Shown one piece after another: positions 1 to 8,711 of a DNA stretch of 64,000 bases. The DNA is from Salinicola halophilus. GTDB lineage: Bacteria > Pseudomonadota > Gammaproteobacteria > Pseudomonadales > Halomonadaceae. The stretch covers positions 72,650-136,649 of the forward strand of contig NZ_PZJV01000003.1 in NCBI RefSeq assembly GCF_003206155.1, written 5' to 3'. Numbering within the stretch: position 1 is the stretch's first letter; the number at the start of each line of letters is the position of its first letter. A model generated the notes under the pieces. The model saw only the letters and a list, made by a program, of their open reading frames with translations, had not been told where the DNA came from and searched no databases. Made by a program: the position numbers and the translations under genes.

Positions 1-365
1 CGATCGCCTCCAATACCCAGCGCGCCTACACCGAGGCGGAGCTTCGCATGCTGGGGATCTGGGACGACTTCGAGATCGTGCGCTTCAGCTCCGACGTCCG
101 CGCCTGCAAGCCGGATCCGAAGCTCTTTCGCGCCGCGCTCGACGCCCTCGACTGCACGCCGGAGGAGGTGATCTACGTCGGCGACAACCCGTATGACGAC
201 GTGCTCGGCGCCGATGCCCTCGGCATCCCGACGATCCTGCTCGACCGCGGTACGCAGGCCCCGTCCGGGGTCGAGTTGCCGACGCCGCTGGCCACGGTGG
301 CCGACGGCGACCCTGCGGCCGTGGCGCGCATCGCCCGCCGTCACTTCGGGTTGGAGAGGTGCTAG
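1..365 (+). CDS. HAD-family hydrolase, 3' part (5' end outside window)
   Basis: The open frame runs in from the left edge (frame of base 3) and about 120 residues are visible. HAD superfamily motifs appear in order: motif II Ser in IASN, motif III Lys in ACKPDP, and motif IV as GDNPYDD followed by GADALGIPTILLDRG, the usual end of subfamily IA phosphatases and dehalogenases. The motif I Asp loop and most of the cap lie upstream of the window, so substrate cannot be judged. The internal ATG at 48 is not a credible start because homology-like sequence continues upstream of it. A strong inverted repeat follows at 432-467. Confidence 0.85.
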   Translation, partial: IASNTQRAYTEAELRMLGIWDDFEIVRFSSDVRACKPDPKLFRAALDALDCTPEEVIYVGDNPYDDVLGADALGIPTILLDRGTQAPSGVELPTPLATVADGDPAAVARIARRHFGLERC

Positions 366-431
366 AGCGCGTCCCTTGAGGCGCAAGGCACCGATGTGGC
401 AGCGGTTACCCTACATTCGATGGCCCACTAG

Positions 432-467
432 CGACGATGCCGGGACTCGCAAGCCCCGGCATCGTCG
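432..467. terminator. Perfect 13-bp inverted repeat, likely bidirectional terminator
   Basis: Arms 432-444 and 455-467 are exact reverse complements with a 10-base loop. It lies between two convergent genes, where a shared terminator is expected. There is no clear T-run on either side, so factor-independent activity is uncertain. Confidence 0.6.
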
Positions 468-489
468 TCATTCGAATCGCCGACTGCCG

Positions 490-831
490 TCAGTCCAATG
501 CGTCGACTTTCGCATCGAACTTGTCGAACATCGCATACATGTCATCGCAGAGCGCCTGGGACGGCTCTTCGTCCGGATCGGACGTCACCGCCTTGAGTTC
601 GTCGGCATGCGCTTCGAAGGTTCGATTGACGCCGGCTTCGGACATCGCCTGCATCATCTTGCGCTCGGCGGCATCGGAATCGTTCTCGTGCGCCTGGCCG
701 TAAGAGACGATTTGTGACTGGAAGCGTTGAGTCGCTTGGACGAGGGCATCAGTTGTGCATTCGTTCGCTTGCGCGCTCGTCACGGAGAGACCGCTCAGCA
801 GAACGAGGCTCAGCGCCAGTTTCGTTTTCAT
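490..831 (-). CDS. Small secreted protein of unknown function
   Basis: This 113-residue protein has a clear Sec signal peptide: MKTK, a hydrophobic stretch ALSLVLLSGLSV, and a likely cleavage after SAQA. The mature part is acidic and mostly helical in appearance, with two Cys (in NECTTD and ALCDDM) that could pair in the periplasm. An AAGGAA ribosome site precedes the ATG. I do not recognise the family. It is monocistronic and convergent with the HAD gene. Confidence 0.7.
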   Translation of the reverse strand: MKTKLALSLVLLSGLSVTSAQANECTTDALVQATQRFQSQIVSYGQAHENDSDAAERKMMQAMSEAGVNRTFEAHADELKAVTSDPDEEPSQALCDDMYAMFDKFDAKVDALD

Positions 832-1141
832 GAATGTTCCTTGAGATGATCAGTTCAGGCCGGGGAGGATCGATCGTCGGCGAATCCGGCCACCGGGCGA
901 CGCGCATCGTCTCGAGATCGCCAAGGTGCCGCGCTCCCCGCCATAGTCTAACGCGATCGGTTTCGCCGCGCCGGAACACCGCAGAAGCGCGATCGCTTAC
1001 ACTACGGATCCGCTTCGTTTTGCCTCCAGGGGTCGCTTTCGTCATGACGCTTTCGCTTCGCGCCGTTCAACGCTGGGCTCTCCCCGACACGCACGCCAGA
1101 CCCTCTGGACCGAACTCGCGGGTTGTCGAGGGGCACGTGCC
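832..1141. other. Intergenic region, divergent promoters
   Basis: The 310 bases between the small secreted protein (leftward) and the pentapeptide-repeat gene (rightward) must hold both promoters. I see no convincing gene, operator or repeat in it. Confidence 0.5.
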
Positions 1142-2188
1142 ATGACGACGCTGAGCGCCGTCGAGGTGGCCGAGCGTATCGCCGCACGGCCCGACGGCTG
1201 GGTCGATCTGCGCGGCGTCGAGATCGAAGACGTCGATTTCGGCCACGCCCACAGCGCCACCCGGCTCGAGCGCTTCGATTTTCGCGGCGCGACGCTGACA
1301 CGCTGCACGTTCACCAACGCCTCGCTGCGCGACGTGAAGTTCCAGGAAGCGCGGCTGATCGACTGCGATCTGCGCTACACCGAATTCGAGCGCACCTCGT
1401 TCAAGCGGGCGTCGCTCACCGGCTGCGATCTCTACCGGTCGCGCCTGGGTGCCAACACCATCTTCGAGTCATCCGACATCAGCGCCTGCTCGCTGCATCT
1501 GGCGGTCTTCGACGGCGTGGCACTGCCGCGAAGCGCGGTGGAAGAGGGGCAGCGGCGCGGGCTGCTGCAGGAGCGTGAGGACGACTTCGCCGCCTTTCAC
1601 GCCGATCTGATCGCCCGTGGTCGGGGCGATGACCCGACGCGTACGCGGCTGCATCTCTCCCGTCGCCACCGCGAGGCCGCGGACATCTATCGCGCGCTCT
1701 CGGCACACTGGGCGTCCAACGGCAGCACCCGCGACGCCGGCTGGGCCTACTATCACGCCCGCCGTCTGGAGACGCTCGCGGTGCGTCCGGATCACCTGTG
1801 GCGCCGCCGGCGCATCGAGCGCGATCAGAGCGCGCTGACTCGACCGGGGCTGGCGCTGGGGAGCTGGCGCTGGCTGCTCGGCACGAGCGCGGGCCTGATC
1901 GCGGGCTTCGGGGAGAGCCCCATGCGGGTGATTCTCACCACGCTCGCGGTGATGCTCGCCTTCGCCGGTCTGTTCGCGCTCACCGACGTGGCGGGCCAGG
2001 CTGCCGATCCGGCCTGGCTGAAGCTCACCGACGCCGTGCTGTTCAGCGCCCAGGCGATGACCGCCTCGCTCGATGCCAACCTTCACCGGCGCTGGGTGAT
2101 GTGGGCCGCAACCCTCGAGACCACGCTCGGTATCACGCTGCTGGGCCTGCTGGGTTTCTGTCTCGGCAACCGTCTGCGCAGCGCTTGA
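1142..2188 (+). CDS. Pentapeptide-repeat protein with C-terminal two-helix membrane domain
   Basis: The 348 residues fall into three parts. Residues about 15-130 are pentapeptide repeats of the A(D/N)LxX kind (for example FDFRGATLTRCTFTNASL, LIDCDLRYTEFERTSF), which form a right-handed quadrilateral beta-helix. Residues about 150-225 are an Arg/His-rich helical linker. Residues about 250-345 hold two hydrophobic helices separated by a loop. That arrangement resembles pentapeptide proteins fused to a two-helix ion-channel domain, but the loop reads AMTASLDAN where a potassium channel would have TVGYG, so potassium selectivity is not supported. The start is the ATG after a GTGCC stretch; no strong ribosome site is seen. 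Function unknown, probably inner-membrane. Confidence 0.75.
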   Translation: MTTLSAVEVAERIAARPDGWVDLRGVEIEDVDFGHAHSATRLERFDFRGATLTRCTFTNASLRDVKFQEARLIDCDLRYTEFERTSFKRASLTGCDLYRSRLGANTIFESSDISACSLHLAVFDGVALPRSAVEEGQRRGLLQEREDDFAAFHADLIARGRGDDPTRTRLHLSRRHREAADIYRALSAHWASNGSTRDAGWAYYHARRLETLAVRPDHLWRRRRIERDQSALTRPGLALGSWRWLLGTSAGLIAGFGESPMRVILTTLAVMLAFAGLFALTDVAGQAADPAWLKLTDAVLFSAQAMTASLDANLHRRWVMWAATLETTLGITLLGLLGFCLGNRLRSA

Positions 2189-2267
2189 GCGACGCTCGTC
2201 TCGATGTCGGTCGCGCGCCGTCTCGTCACACGATATTGACGGCGAGGGCGGCTAGCATTCCGGTCGT

Positions 2268-3176
2268 CTATTCGCTCTCCAGCGTCTCGCGAAGCCAGCC
2301 GAGCAGAGCGCGACTGGCGTAGCGATCGAACGCATTCGGCGGGGTATAGATCTCGAGGGCCTCGGGCTGATCGAGACGCTCCGCCACCGGACGCACCAGC
2401 GAGCCGGATGCGATGAGGCGCTCGGTCGACCGTCGCCAGCCGAGGGCGATGCCGTGACCCGCTACCGCTGCCTGGATGAGCAGGGGATAGCTATCGAAGT
2501 GGCGGCCGAGCCGGGGAGCGACGTCGGGCGCGCCCACGGCCTGCAGCCACTGCGGCCACTCGATCCAGTCCGGCGACGCCGGCCGGTAGTGGAGAAGATC
2601 GTGCTCGACGAGCCGTTTGAGCGGTATCGGTGTGGCGCTCGCGGCAGGATGGTTCGGGCTGCACACCGGAAAGATGCTGTCACTGCCCGTGAACGCCAGT
2701 CGGTGACTGCCACAGGGGCGTCCCTGTGTCTGCAGGGCGACATCGAACGGCTCGTGCTGCTCGGTGAGGGGGCGAGTCGACGTGGTCAGCTTGAGGTCGA
2801 TATCGGGGTGTCGACGGTGAAAGTCCGCCAGGCGTGGCATCAGCCAGTAGAACGCCTCGCAGAGCTGACAGAACAGCGTGACGCGCAGAGGATTGTTGCT
2901 GCCGCGCAGAGCGCATGCGTGCTCGGCGATCTTCCCCAGCCCACTGGCGATGGTGTCGGCCAGTTCGCGCCCCGCCGGCGTGAGATGAACGGCTCGATTG
3001 CGCCGTTCGAACAGGGCGACGCCGAGATCGGTCTCCAGCGCTCGAACCTGGCGGCTGATGGCCGCTTGCGTGAGGTTCAGCTCTTGTGCGGCCCGGGTGA
3101 AACTCTCCCAACGGGCGGCGGATTCGAACGGTAGCAGCGTGGCGAGCGGGGGAAGGGCGCGGTTTGATGAATGCAT
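2268..3176 (-). CDS. LysR-family transcriptional regulator, GcvA-like
   Basis: This is a 302-residue LysR regulator. The N-terminal winged HTH spans about residues 8-70 and includes SFTRAAQELNLTQAAISRQVRALE and GVALFERRNRAVHLTPAG; the PLATLLPFESAARWESFTRAA opening is typical of the GcvA/AmpR subgroup. A periplasmic-binding-like effector domain follows. It is divergent from the EamA transporter at 3267 with about 90 bases between starts, so it most likely controls that exporter. Effector unknown. Confidence 0.88.
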   Translation of the reverse strand: MHSSNRALPPLATLLPFESAARWESFTRAAQELNLTQAAISRQVRALETDLGVALFERRNRAVHLTPAGRELADTIASGLGKIAEHACALRGSNNPLRVTLFCQLCEAFYWLMPRLADFHRRHPDIDLKLTTSTRPLTEQHEPFDVALQTQGRPCGSHRLAFTGSDSIFPVCSPNHPAASATPIPLKRLVEHDLLHYRPASPDWIEWPQWLQAVGAPDVAPRLGRHFDSYPLLIQAAVAGHGIALGWRRSTERLIASGSLVRPVAERLDQPEALEIYTPPNAFDRYASRALLGWLRETLESE

Positions 3177-3266
3177 GACTCAGACTCATGGATGGCGACG
3201 TCGACATCGCTTTCGAAATGCCGCGCTGGAGAACAGGCTACACCTTTCGTTCGCCAAGGTGTCGTG

Positions 3267-4169
3267 ATGGCCATGTTCTCCCCCTCGCAGGATAACCCGC
3301 GCCGCGGTGCGCTACTGATCGTCGTCGCCGTATCGCTGCAGGCACTGGCGGATGCACTGGTCAAGTCGTTCAGCGAGGGGCTGTCGCTCTGGCAGCTGCT
3401 GACGTTGGCGCCGGTATTGTCGCTCGTCACGCTGGTGGCCTTGTTGAGGCATCGGGGTATTGATCGTCCTGCCCCGCAGACACTTGGCTGGATTGGCCTG
3501 CGGAGTCTTTTGCTGCTGACGATGTGGATCGCGTTCTACGCGGCATTGCCGTGGATCACGCTGGGCGTCGCTGCCGCCGGTATCTACACGACGCCGCTGT
3601 TCATCGTGATACTGGCGATGGGTCTCGGCGAGCGTCTTCATGCCCGACGCGTAGTCGGGCTCATGGCGGGATTCGTGGGTATTCTGGTGGTATTACGGCC
3701 GGGAAGTGCCGCTTTCGACGTCATCATGGCGCTGCCGGTCGCCGCGGCGCTCTGCTACGCGGCGGCGATGGTGCTGACTCGACGGCGCTTGCGGGATGTC
3801 TCGCCATTGATCCTGGCGATGGGGCTCAACGTCGCCTTTCTGCTTGCCGGCCTCGTGGGCAGTCTGACTGTCGTGCTGGTCGAGCCGACCCGTACCGGCG
3901 CCGACTTTCTGCTGAGCGGCTGGCAAAGACTCGACGCGACGGAGCTTTCTCTGATGGCGCTGTACGCGGCGCTGATGCTGGTGGTCAACGTCGCCGTCGC
4001 CGAAGCCTATCAGCTCGCGCCGTCATCCCTCGTCGCCGCGCTGGACTATCTCTATCTCGTCTTCGCGCTGGGCTGGGGGTGGCTGTTTTTCGGTGAAGTG
4101 CCGGATGTCTGGGCCATACTGGGCATGGTCGTCATCGTATTCTCGGGCTGGCTGACGCTCACGCGCTGA
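3267..4169 (+). CDS. DMT-family (EamA) transporter
   Basis: A 300-residue protein with about ten hydrophobic helices in two EamA halves, the classic drug/metabolite transporter layout. The frame is open further upstream, but an earlier start (3171) would overlap the divergent LysR start and add hydrophilic sequence. ATG 3267 (or 3273), just before MFSPSQDNPRRGALLIVV, is the better start. Family members export amino acids, nucleobases or other small metabolites. The substrate cannot be read from sequence; the neighbouring LysR gene suggests inducible export. Confidence 0.85.
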   Translation: MAMFSPSQDNPRRGALLIVVAVSLQALADALVKSFSEGLSLWQLLTLAPVLSLVTLVALLRHRGIDRPAPQTLGWIGLRSLLLLTMWIAFYAALPWITLGVAAAGIYTTPLFIVILAMGLGERLHARRVVGLMAGFVGILVVLRPGSAAFDVIMALPVAAALCYAAAMVLTRRRLRDVSPLILAMGLNVAFLLAGLVGSLTVVLVEPTRTGADFLLSGWQRLDATELSLMALYAALMLVVNVAVAEAYQLAPSSLVAALDYLYLVFALGWGWLFFGEVPDVWAILGMVVIVFSGWLTLTR

Positions 4170-4270
4170 GATGAGCCGTCAGGGGCCGACATCGGCAAAA
4201 CCCGCGCCTGCGGCTTTCGAGGGTCATTCGACGACTGGAGGCATCGAGGTTTCTGCAACAGGAGGTCGAC

Positions 4271-5083
4271 ATGCAGCATCCTGGCTTTATCTGTGCCACC
4301 TGTGGCGTGCAGTATCCTGAAAGCGCCGAGCCGCCCGCGCACTGCGGCATCTGCGAGGACGAGCGCCAGTACGTGCCCATCGAGGGTCAGCGCTGGACCA
4401 CCGCGAGCGAGCTCGCCGCGGCGCACACCAACACGTTCCGCCACATGGCGCCGGGGCTGCTGGCGCTGGCCAGCGTCCCGAAGATCGCCATCGGGCAGCG
4501 TGCCTTTCTGCTGCGCACGCCGGCGGGCAATCTGCTGTGGGACTGTCTCAGCCTGCTCGACGAGGCGACGTTCGAACTGATCCAGGGGCTCGGGGGCATC
4601 GACGCCATCGCGATCTCGCACCCGCACTACTTCTCGACCATGGCCGCCTGGGGCGAGGCGTTCGACTGTCCCGTGCATGTCCACGCCGCCGACCGCGACT
4701 GGGTAACCATCCCCGATCGGCGCCTGCAGTTCTGGGAGGGCGATACGCTGAAACCGCTGCCGGGGCTGACCCTCCACCGGCTGGACGGTCACTTCCCCGG
4801 CGCCTGCGTACTCCACTGGGCCGAGCGCAGGACCCTACTCACCGGCGACACGCTGTTGGTGACACCGGATCGCATGGCGTCGTTCATGTGGTCCTACCCC
4901 AACAACATCCCGCTGCCCGCCTCGACGGTCGCGCACATCGGCGAGCGCCTCGCGCCGCTGGCGATCGAGAGCGCCTACTCCGCCTTCTGGGGCCAGGAGA
5001 TCCTGCTCGACGCCGGCCGCGTGATCGAGGAGTCGGTCCAGCGCCACTGCCGTGCCGTGCAGGGCGAGGTGCCGCCGGCGTGA
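4271..5083 (+). CDS. MBL-fold metallohydrolase with N-terminal zinc ribbon
   Basis: This 270-residue protein opens with a rubredoxin-like zinc ribbon, CATC at about residues 9-12 and CGIC at 27-30. A metallo-beta-lactamase-like fold follows. The first metal motif is SHPHYFSTM rather than the canonical THxHxDH; later elements DGHFPG and LLTGDT are recognisable. The metal site may therefore differ from classic hydrolases. An ACAGGAGG-type site precedes the ATG. Its TGA overlaps the GTG start of the AraC gene, so the two are translationally coupled and probably serve one pathway, which I cannot name. Confidence 0.8.
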   Translation: MQHPGFICATCGVQYPESAEPPAHCGICEDERQYVPIEGQRWTTASELAAAHTNTFRHMAPGLLALASVPKIAIGQRAFLLRTPAGNLLWDCLSLLDEATFELIQGLGGIDAIAISHPHYFSTMAAWGEAFDCPVHVHAADRDWVTIPDRRLQFWEGDTLKPLPGLTLHRLDGHFPGACVLHWAERRTLLTGDTLLVTPDRMASFMWSYPNNIPLPASTVAHIGERLAPLAIESAYSAFWGQEILLDAGRVIEESVQRHCRAVQGEVPPA

Positions 5084-5919
5084 GTCGACGTGTGGCACCG
5101 TCCGGGGCGATGCGCTTCTGGCGTCGCGATGCGCTGCCGTTTCTGGAGCTGCGCGAGAGCCGGGCCGGGGAGGGCATCGGCTACGCCCGGCACAGCCATG
5201 ACAGCTTCTCCATCGGTGCCGTCACCGGTGGGCGGAGTCTCTACGAATACCAGGTGCCCGGTGACTCGCTGCAAGCGGTGCCGGTCACCCGGGGCGCGGT
5301 GGTCATCATGAACCCGCGGGAGATCCACGCCTGCAACCCGACGGATGGCGCGCCCTGGTCGTATTACATGCTCCACGTCGATCCGGTGTGGCTTTCGCCG
5401 CTGCAGGGGGCGGGCAGCGCGCGCGAGTTTCGCCCGCTGGCACTGCATGCGACGCGAGACGTGACGCTTTACGCGGCGCTGATTCGGCTGTGTCAGCGGC
5501 TGCTCGACGACCACGCCACGGCGGCCGAGAAGACGCTCGTCTGTCGGGATTTCTTCCGGGGGCTGTTCGCCCACTCGCGCACCCGCCAGCACCAGTGCCA
5601 CCGGGAAGGCGCCCGGCTTGCACGCACGGCGGAACTGATTCGTCTGCGCTGTGCCGAACCGCTCACGCTTGCCTGGCTCGCGGAGCGCTCGGCGATGACG
5701 CCGAGCCATCTGGTGCGGGTCTTCAAACGGGAGTACGGCATCACCCCTCATGCCTTCCTGCTCGACTGTCGGATTCGCCGAGCGCGAGAGGCGCTGAGCG
5801 CCGGCCGGCCGATCGCCGAGGTCGCCCACGACTGGCACTTCGCCGATCAGGCGCATTTCCAGCGCATCTTCAAACGGTTCACGGCGACGACGCCGAACCG
5901 TTTTCGCCGCGCTAGTTGA
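5080..5919 (+). CDS. AraC-family regulator with cupin sensor domain
   Basis: The start is GTG 5080, overlapping the TGA of the upstream MBL gene, giving 279 residues. The N-terminal AraC-binding cupin is marked by ARHSHDSFSIG and by NPREIHACNP, the usual small-molecule-binding barrel. The C-terminal double HTH (about residues 180-278) contains LTLAWLAERSAMTPSHLVRVFKR and the ending FADQAHFQRIFKRFTATTPNRFR. The frame is open far upstream, but that part is shadow coding of the MBL gene. Convergent with lysE-like 5912, overlapping it by eight bases at the 3' ends. Confidence 0.88.
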   Translation: MSRRVAPSGAMRFWRRDALPFLELRESRAGEGIGYARHSHDSFSIGAVTGGRSLYEYQVPGDSLQAVPVTRGAVVIMNPREIHACNPTDGAPWSYYMLHVDPVWLSPLQGAGSAREFRPLALHATRDVTLYAALIRLCQRLLDDHATAAEKTLVCRDFFRGLFAHSRTRQHQCHREGARLARTAELIRLRCAEPLTLAWLAERSAMTPSHLVRVFKREYGITPHAFLLDCRIRRAREALSAGRPIAEVAHDWHFADQAHFQRIFKRFTATTPNRFRRAS

Positions 5920-6499
5920 CCGCGAGGCGCATCGCGCTCGCGGCGAGCATCAAGGCCAGCGAGCGATTGACCCAGCGGACCTTGCGCGGTTCCGGCAGCC
6001 GCCGACCCAGCCAGGCGCCCAGCGCACCCCAGGCGGCAAGGCTCACGTAGCAGATGGGAAAGAACAGCAGCGCGAAAAGCGCGACGCCGGGAACGGCACC
6101 GTCCGAGGTGAAGGCGCCAATCCCAGCGGCGCTCGCCATCCAGGCCTTGGGATTGAGCCACTGCATCAGCGCGCCGCGACGAAACGTGGCGACCGCGAGC
6201 GGTCGCGATGTCAGATATCCGTCGTCGAGCGCCATGCTCCAGGCGAGATAGAGCAGAAAGCCGATACCCAGCCAGCGGATCGTCGTCATGACCGCCGGCC
6301 AGGCGAGCAGCGGCTGCAACACGGCACCGATCGAGATCAGCAGCAGCGTGAAACCGCAGGTCGCCCCCGTGACGTGGCGCAGACTGTGCCGAAAGCCGCG
6401 TTGCATGCCGGCGCTCAGCGCGACCAGATTGACCGGGCCGGGGGAGAGCGACGCGGCGAGGGCGAAAGCGGCCATGGAGACGAGCAGAGTCGGCGACAT
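5912..6499 (-). CDS. LysE/RhtB-family amino-acid exporter
   Basis: A 195-residue protein with about six hydrophobic helices. The first helix carries the family signature ASLSPGPVNLVALSAG (about 16-31), in which the SPGP motif typifies LysE/RhtB exporters. Later GFLLYLAWSM and LNPKAWMASAAGIGAF also match. Length is near the family norm (200-210). The substrate is probably a neutral amino acid or derivative. It is convergent with the AraC gene and may be a target of it. Confidence 0.87.
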   Translation of the reverse strand: MSPTLLVSMAAFALAASLSPGPVNLVALSAGMQRGFRHSLRHVTGATCGFTLLLISIGAVLQPLLAWPAVMTTIRWLGIGFLLYLAWSMALDDGYLTSRPLAVATFRRGALMQWLNPKAWMASAAGIGAFTSDGAVPGVALFALLFFPICYVSLAAWGALGAWLGRRLPEPRKVRWVNRSLALMLAASAMRLAVN

Positions 6500-6662
6500 C
6501 GGAAGGCTCCTCGAGAAGAAGACGAGGAGCCTAGCGAGATGGCGGGCGACGTTATTGAAGAATATTGCGCTATGGGTGTCGTCGGGCAGGCCGGATACCG
6601 ATGCACGATCGTGTCGATGACGTGTCGGAAAGTCCGAAGCGGATCGCGAGACGTTCGAGTGT

Positions 6663-6805
6663 GGCTATGTTGGGTAGAGCTAGGTTGGGAATGACTATGT
6701 TGGAAATGACTATGTTGGAAACGAATATGTTGGGAAGTCGCCACGTTGGGAATGGCTATTTCGAAAGTCGCTACGCTGGAAGTCGCTAGATTGGAAGTCG
6801 CCGCG
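6663..6805. repeat. Degenerate tandem repeat, unit about 15 bases
   Basis: About nine imperfect copies of a unit near GACTATGTTGGAAAT, with later copies drifting to GTCGCTAGATTGGAA, fill most of the 429-base gap between the LysE gene and the SDR gene (6500-6928). Frames across it give only repetitive peptides, so it is not credible coding sequence. The more A/T-rich composition stands out from the flanks. Confidence 0.8.
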
Positions 6806-6928
6806 TCGTGATCGACGGCGTTGTAAGCGACGGCGTCGAAGTGACCGTGCCTTGGACGCGCGGCCTCGAAACGCATCACGCGCCGCTCGGCGCCGGCGCC
6901 TTTGGTTCATGACTCGAGGAGAGACAGT

Positions 6929-7783
6929 ATGGCTATGCCACAAGACCCCGTCTGGTTCATCACGGGCTGCTCCACCGGCTTCGGCCGCGAACTCGCGCAT
7001 CGCGTGCTCGAGCAGGGCGGCAAAGCGGTGGTGACGGCCCGCAACCGCGACAGCGTCATCGACCTCGTCGAGGGCAGCGAGGGACGCGGCCTGGCGCTGG
7101 CGCTGGACGTCACCGACGACGCGCAGATCGCCCGGGCCGTCGAAGCGGCGCAGGCGGAATTCGGACGCATCGACGTGCTGGTCAACAACGCGGGCTACGG
7201 CTATCAGGCCTCCTGCGAGGAGGGCGAGGACGCCGCCATTCGCGCCCAGTTCGAGGCCAACGTCTTCGGCCTTTTCGCGATGACGCGGGCGGTGCTGCCG
7301 GGGATGCGCGAGCGTCGCCAGGGGCACGTGATCAGCATCAGCTCGGTCGCCGGGCTGGTCGGCTTTCCGGGGTCGGGCTACTACGCCGCCTCCAAGCACG
7401 CGGTGGAGGGCTGGTCCGATTCGCTCAAGGCCGAGGTCGAGCCGCTGGGTATCGCGGTCACCTGCGTCGAACCCGGCCCGTTTCGCACCGACTGGGCGGG
7501 GCGTTCGCTCGAGCAGACGGCGACACGCCTCGAGGACTACCAGGAAACCGTCGGTGCGCGCATGACCGGTACGAGTCGGGTCAGCGGCCAGCAGCCGGGC
7601 GACCCGGTACGGGCGGCGCAGGCGATGATCGATCTGGTCGCCAACCCCGAGCCGCCGCGGCATCTGGTGCTCGGTGGCTGGGGCGTGGAACAGGTAACCG
7701 ACAGGCTCGAGGCGCGACTGGCCGAGGTGCGGGCGTATCGCGCGGTCGGCGAGGCGACGGACTTTCCCGAAACCGAGCGCTGA
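6929..7783 (+). CDS. Short-chain dehydrogenase/reductase (SDR)
   Basis: A 284-residue classical SDR. The nucleotide motif is TGCSTGFG (residues 9-16), the NNAG motif is VNNAGYG, the catalytic Ser lies in ISISSVAG, and the catalytic Tyr and Lys lie in YYAASKH. The frame is open from 6902, but GAGGAG followed by ATG 6929 marks the start. Members near this type are often annotated as oxidoreductases acting on ketones or aldehydes; the substrate is unknown. It stands alone, followed by a hairpin. Confidence 0.9.
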   Translation: MAMPQDPVWFITGCSTGFGRELAHRVLEQGGKAVVTARNRDSVIDLVEGSEGRGLALALDVTDDAQIARAVEAAQAEFGRIDVLVNNAGYGYQASCEEGEDAAIRAQFEANVFGLFAMTRAVLPGMRERRQGHVISISSVAGLVGFPGSGYYAASKHAVEGWSDSLKAEVEPLGIAVTCVEPGPFRTDWAGRSLEQTATRLEDYQETVGARMTGTSRVSGQQPGDPVRAAQAMIDLVANPEPPRHLVLGGWGVEQVTDRLEARLAEVRAYRAVGEATDFPETER

Positions 7784-7825
7784 CCGGGGCCGTGGCGACG
7801 CGCTAGGCGTCGAGAGAGATCGAGG

Positions 7826-7844
7826 GGCCGGCCAATCGCCGGCC
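7826..7844 (+). terminator. Likely terminator of the SDR gene
   Basis: GGCCGGC and GCCGGCC (7826-7832, 7838-7844) pair perfectly around a five-base loop and are followed by TCTTGC. It lies 43 bases after the SDR stop. The T-run is weak. Confidence 0.55.
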
Positions 7845-8000
7845 TCTTGCGTATCGACGCCTATGGCGCGGGCGAAACGCGAGCGTCACGAGAGGGCGAG
7901 CCCAGTAACCTGGGGCGGGGCATGGCTTGCCGATCGCGATGACGGAATCTATACCTTGGGGTCCTCAACCCGTTCATCGGTCGACAGGGAGTGACTGAGC

Positions 8001-8705
8001 ATGCTGACCTTCTGGTCCTGGCTCTGCCTTCTGGCAGGGATCGTCACGGCGATCGGGATCGCCATCGATGTCTCGAAACGCCCACAGCACATGAAGGTCA
8101 TGAACGTGACCTGGCCCATCACCGGGCTCTACATGCCGGTCGTCGGCTGGTTCGCCTATCGCCGAATGGGTCGCGCCCCGCTCGCCTCGCAGCAGGCATC
8201 GCATGCGCACGGCGGTCATCAGCACGGCGGGCACGAAAGCCATCATCATCACGGCGGCGACAAACCCCAATGGCAGAGCGTCTTCGTTTCCGCGACCCAC
8301 TGCGGCGGCGGCTGCACGCTGGGCGACGTGGTCGCCTCGCCCCTCGCCACGCTCACCGGCTTTGCGCTACTCGGCTCGAGCGTCTGCGGCCACTTCGCGC
8401 TGGCCTTCGTCTGCGCCTATCTCTTCGGCGTGCTGTTTCAGTATCTGCCGATTCGGGCGATGAGCGACGCCGGTCGCGGCGAGGCGCTGAAGAACGCGAT
8501 CAAGGCCGATACGCTCTCGCTGATCGCCTTTCAGCTCGGCATGTACCTCTGGATGCTGATCGCGCTGCAGCGCTGGCTGCCGGAGATGAACGCCTTCAGC
8601 GTCACGTTCTGGTTCATGATGCAGATCGCCATGCTGGTCGGCTTCGTCACCTCCTATCCGGCGAACTGGGTGCTGATCGATCGCGGCATCAAGCACGGCA
8701 TGTAA
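8001..8705 (+). CDS. DUF4396 membrane protein with His-rich metal-binding loop
   Basis: The 234 residues hold about six hydrophobic segments. Between the second and third is a His cluster (HAHGGHQHGGHESHHHHGG, about residues 69-87), which would bind divalent metal. The following THCGGGCTLGD is the conserved core of DUF4396 proteins. Family function is not established; the conserved Cys-rich turn and His loop suggest metal sensing or transport in the inner membrane. No partner gene is adjacent. Confidence 0.8.
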   Translation: MLTFWSWLCLLAGIVTAIGIAIDVSKRPQHMKVMNVTWPITGLYMPVVGWFAYRRMGRAPLASQQASHAHGGHQHGGHESHHHHGGDKPQWQSVFVSATHCGGGCTLGDVVASPLATLTGFALLGSSVCGHFALAFVCAYLFGVLFQYLPIRAMSDAGRGEALKNAIKADTLSLIAFQLGMYLWMLIALQRWLPEMNAFSVTFWFMMQIAMLVGFVTSYPANWVLIDRGIKHGM

Positions 8706-8711
8706 GTGCGT

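Noticed and set aside
6415..6879. Frame across the 6663-6805 repeat (peptides rich in Ser/His/Gln)
   Set aside because: The peptide is only the translated tandem repeat and it overlaps the LysE gene start region; no start signal.
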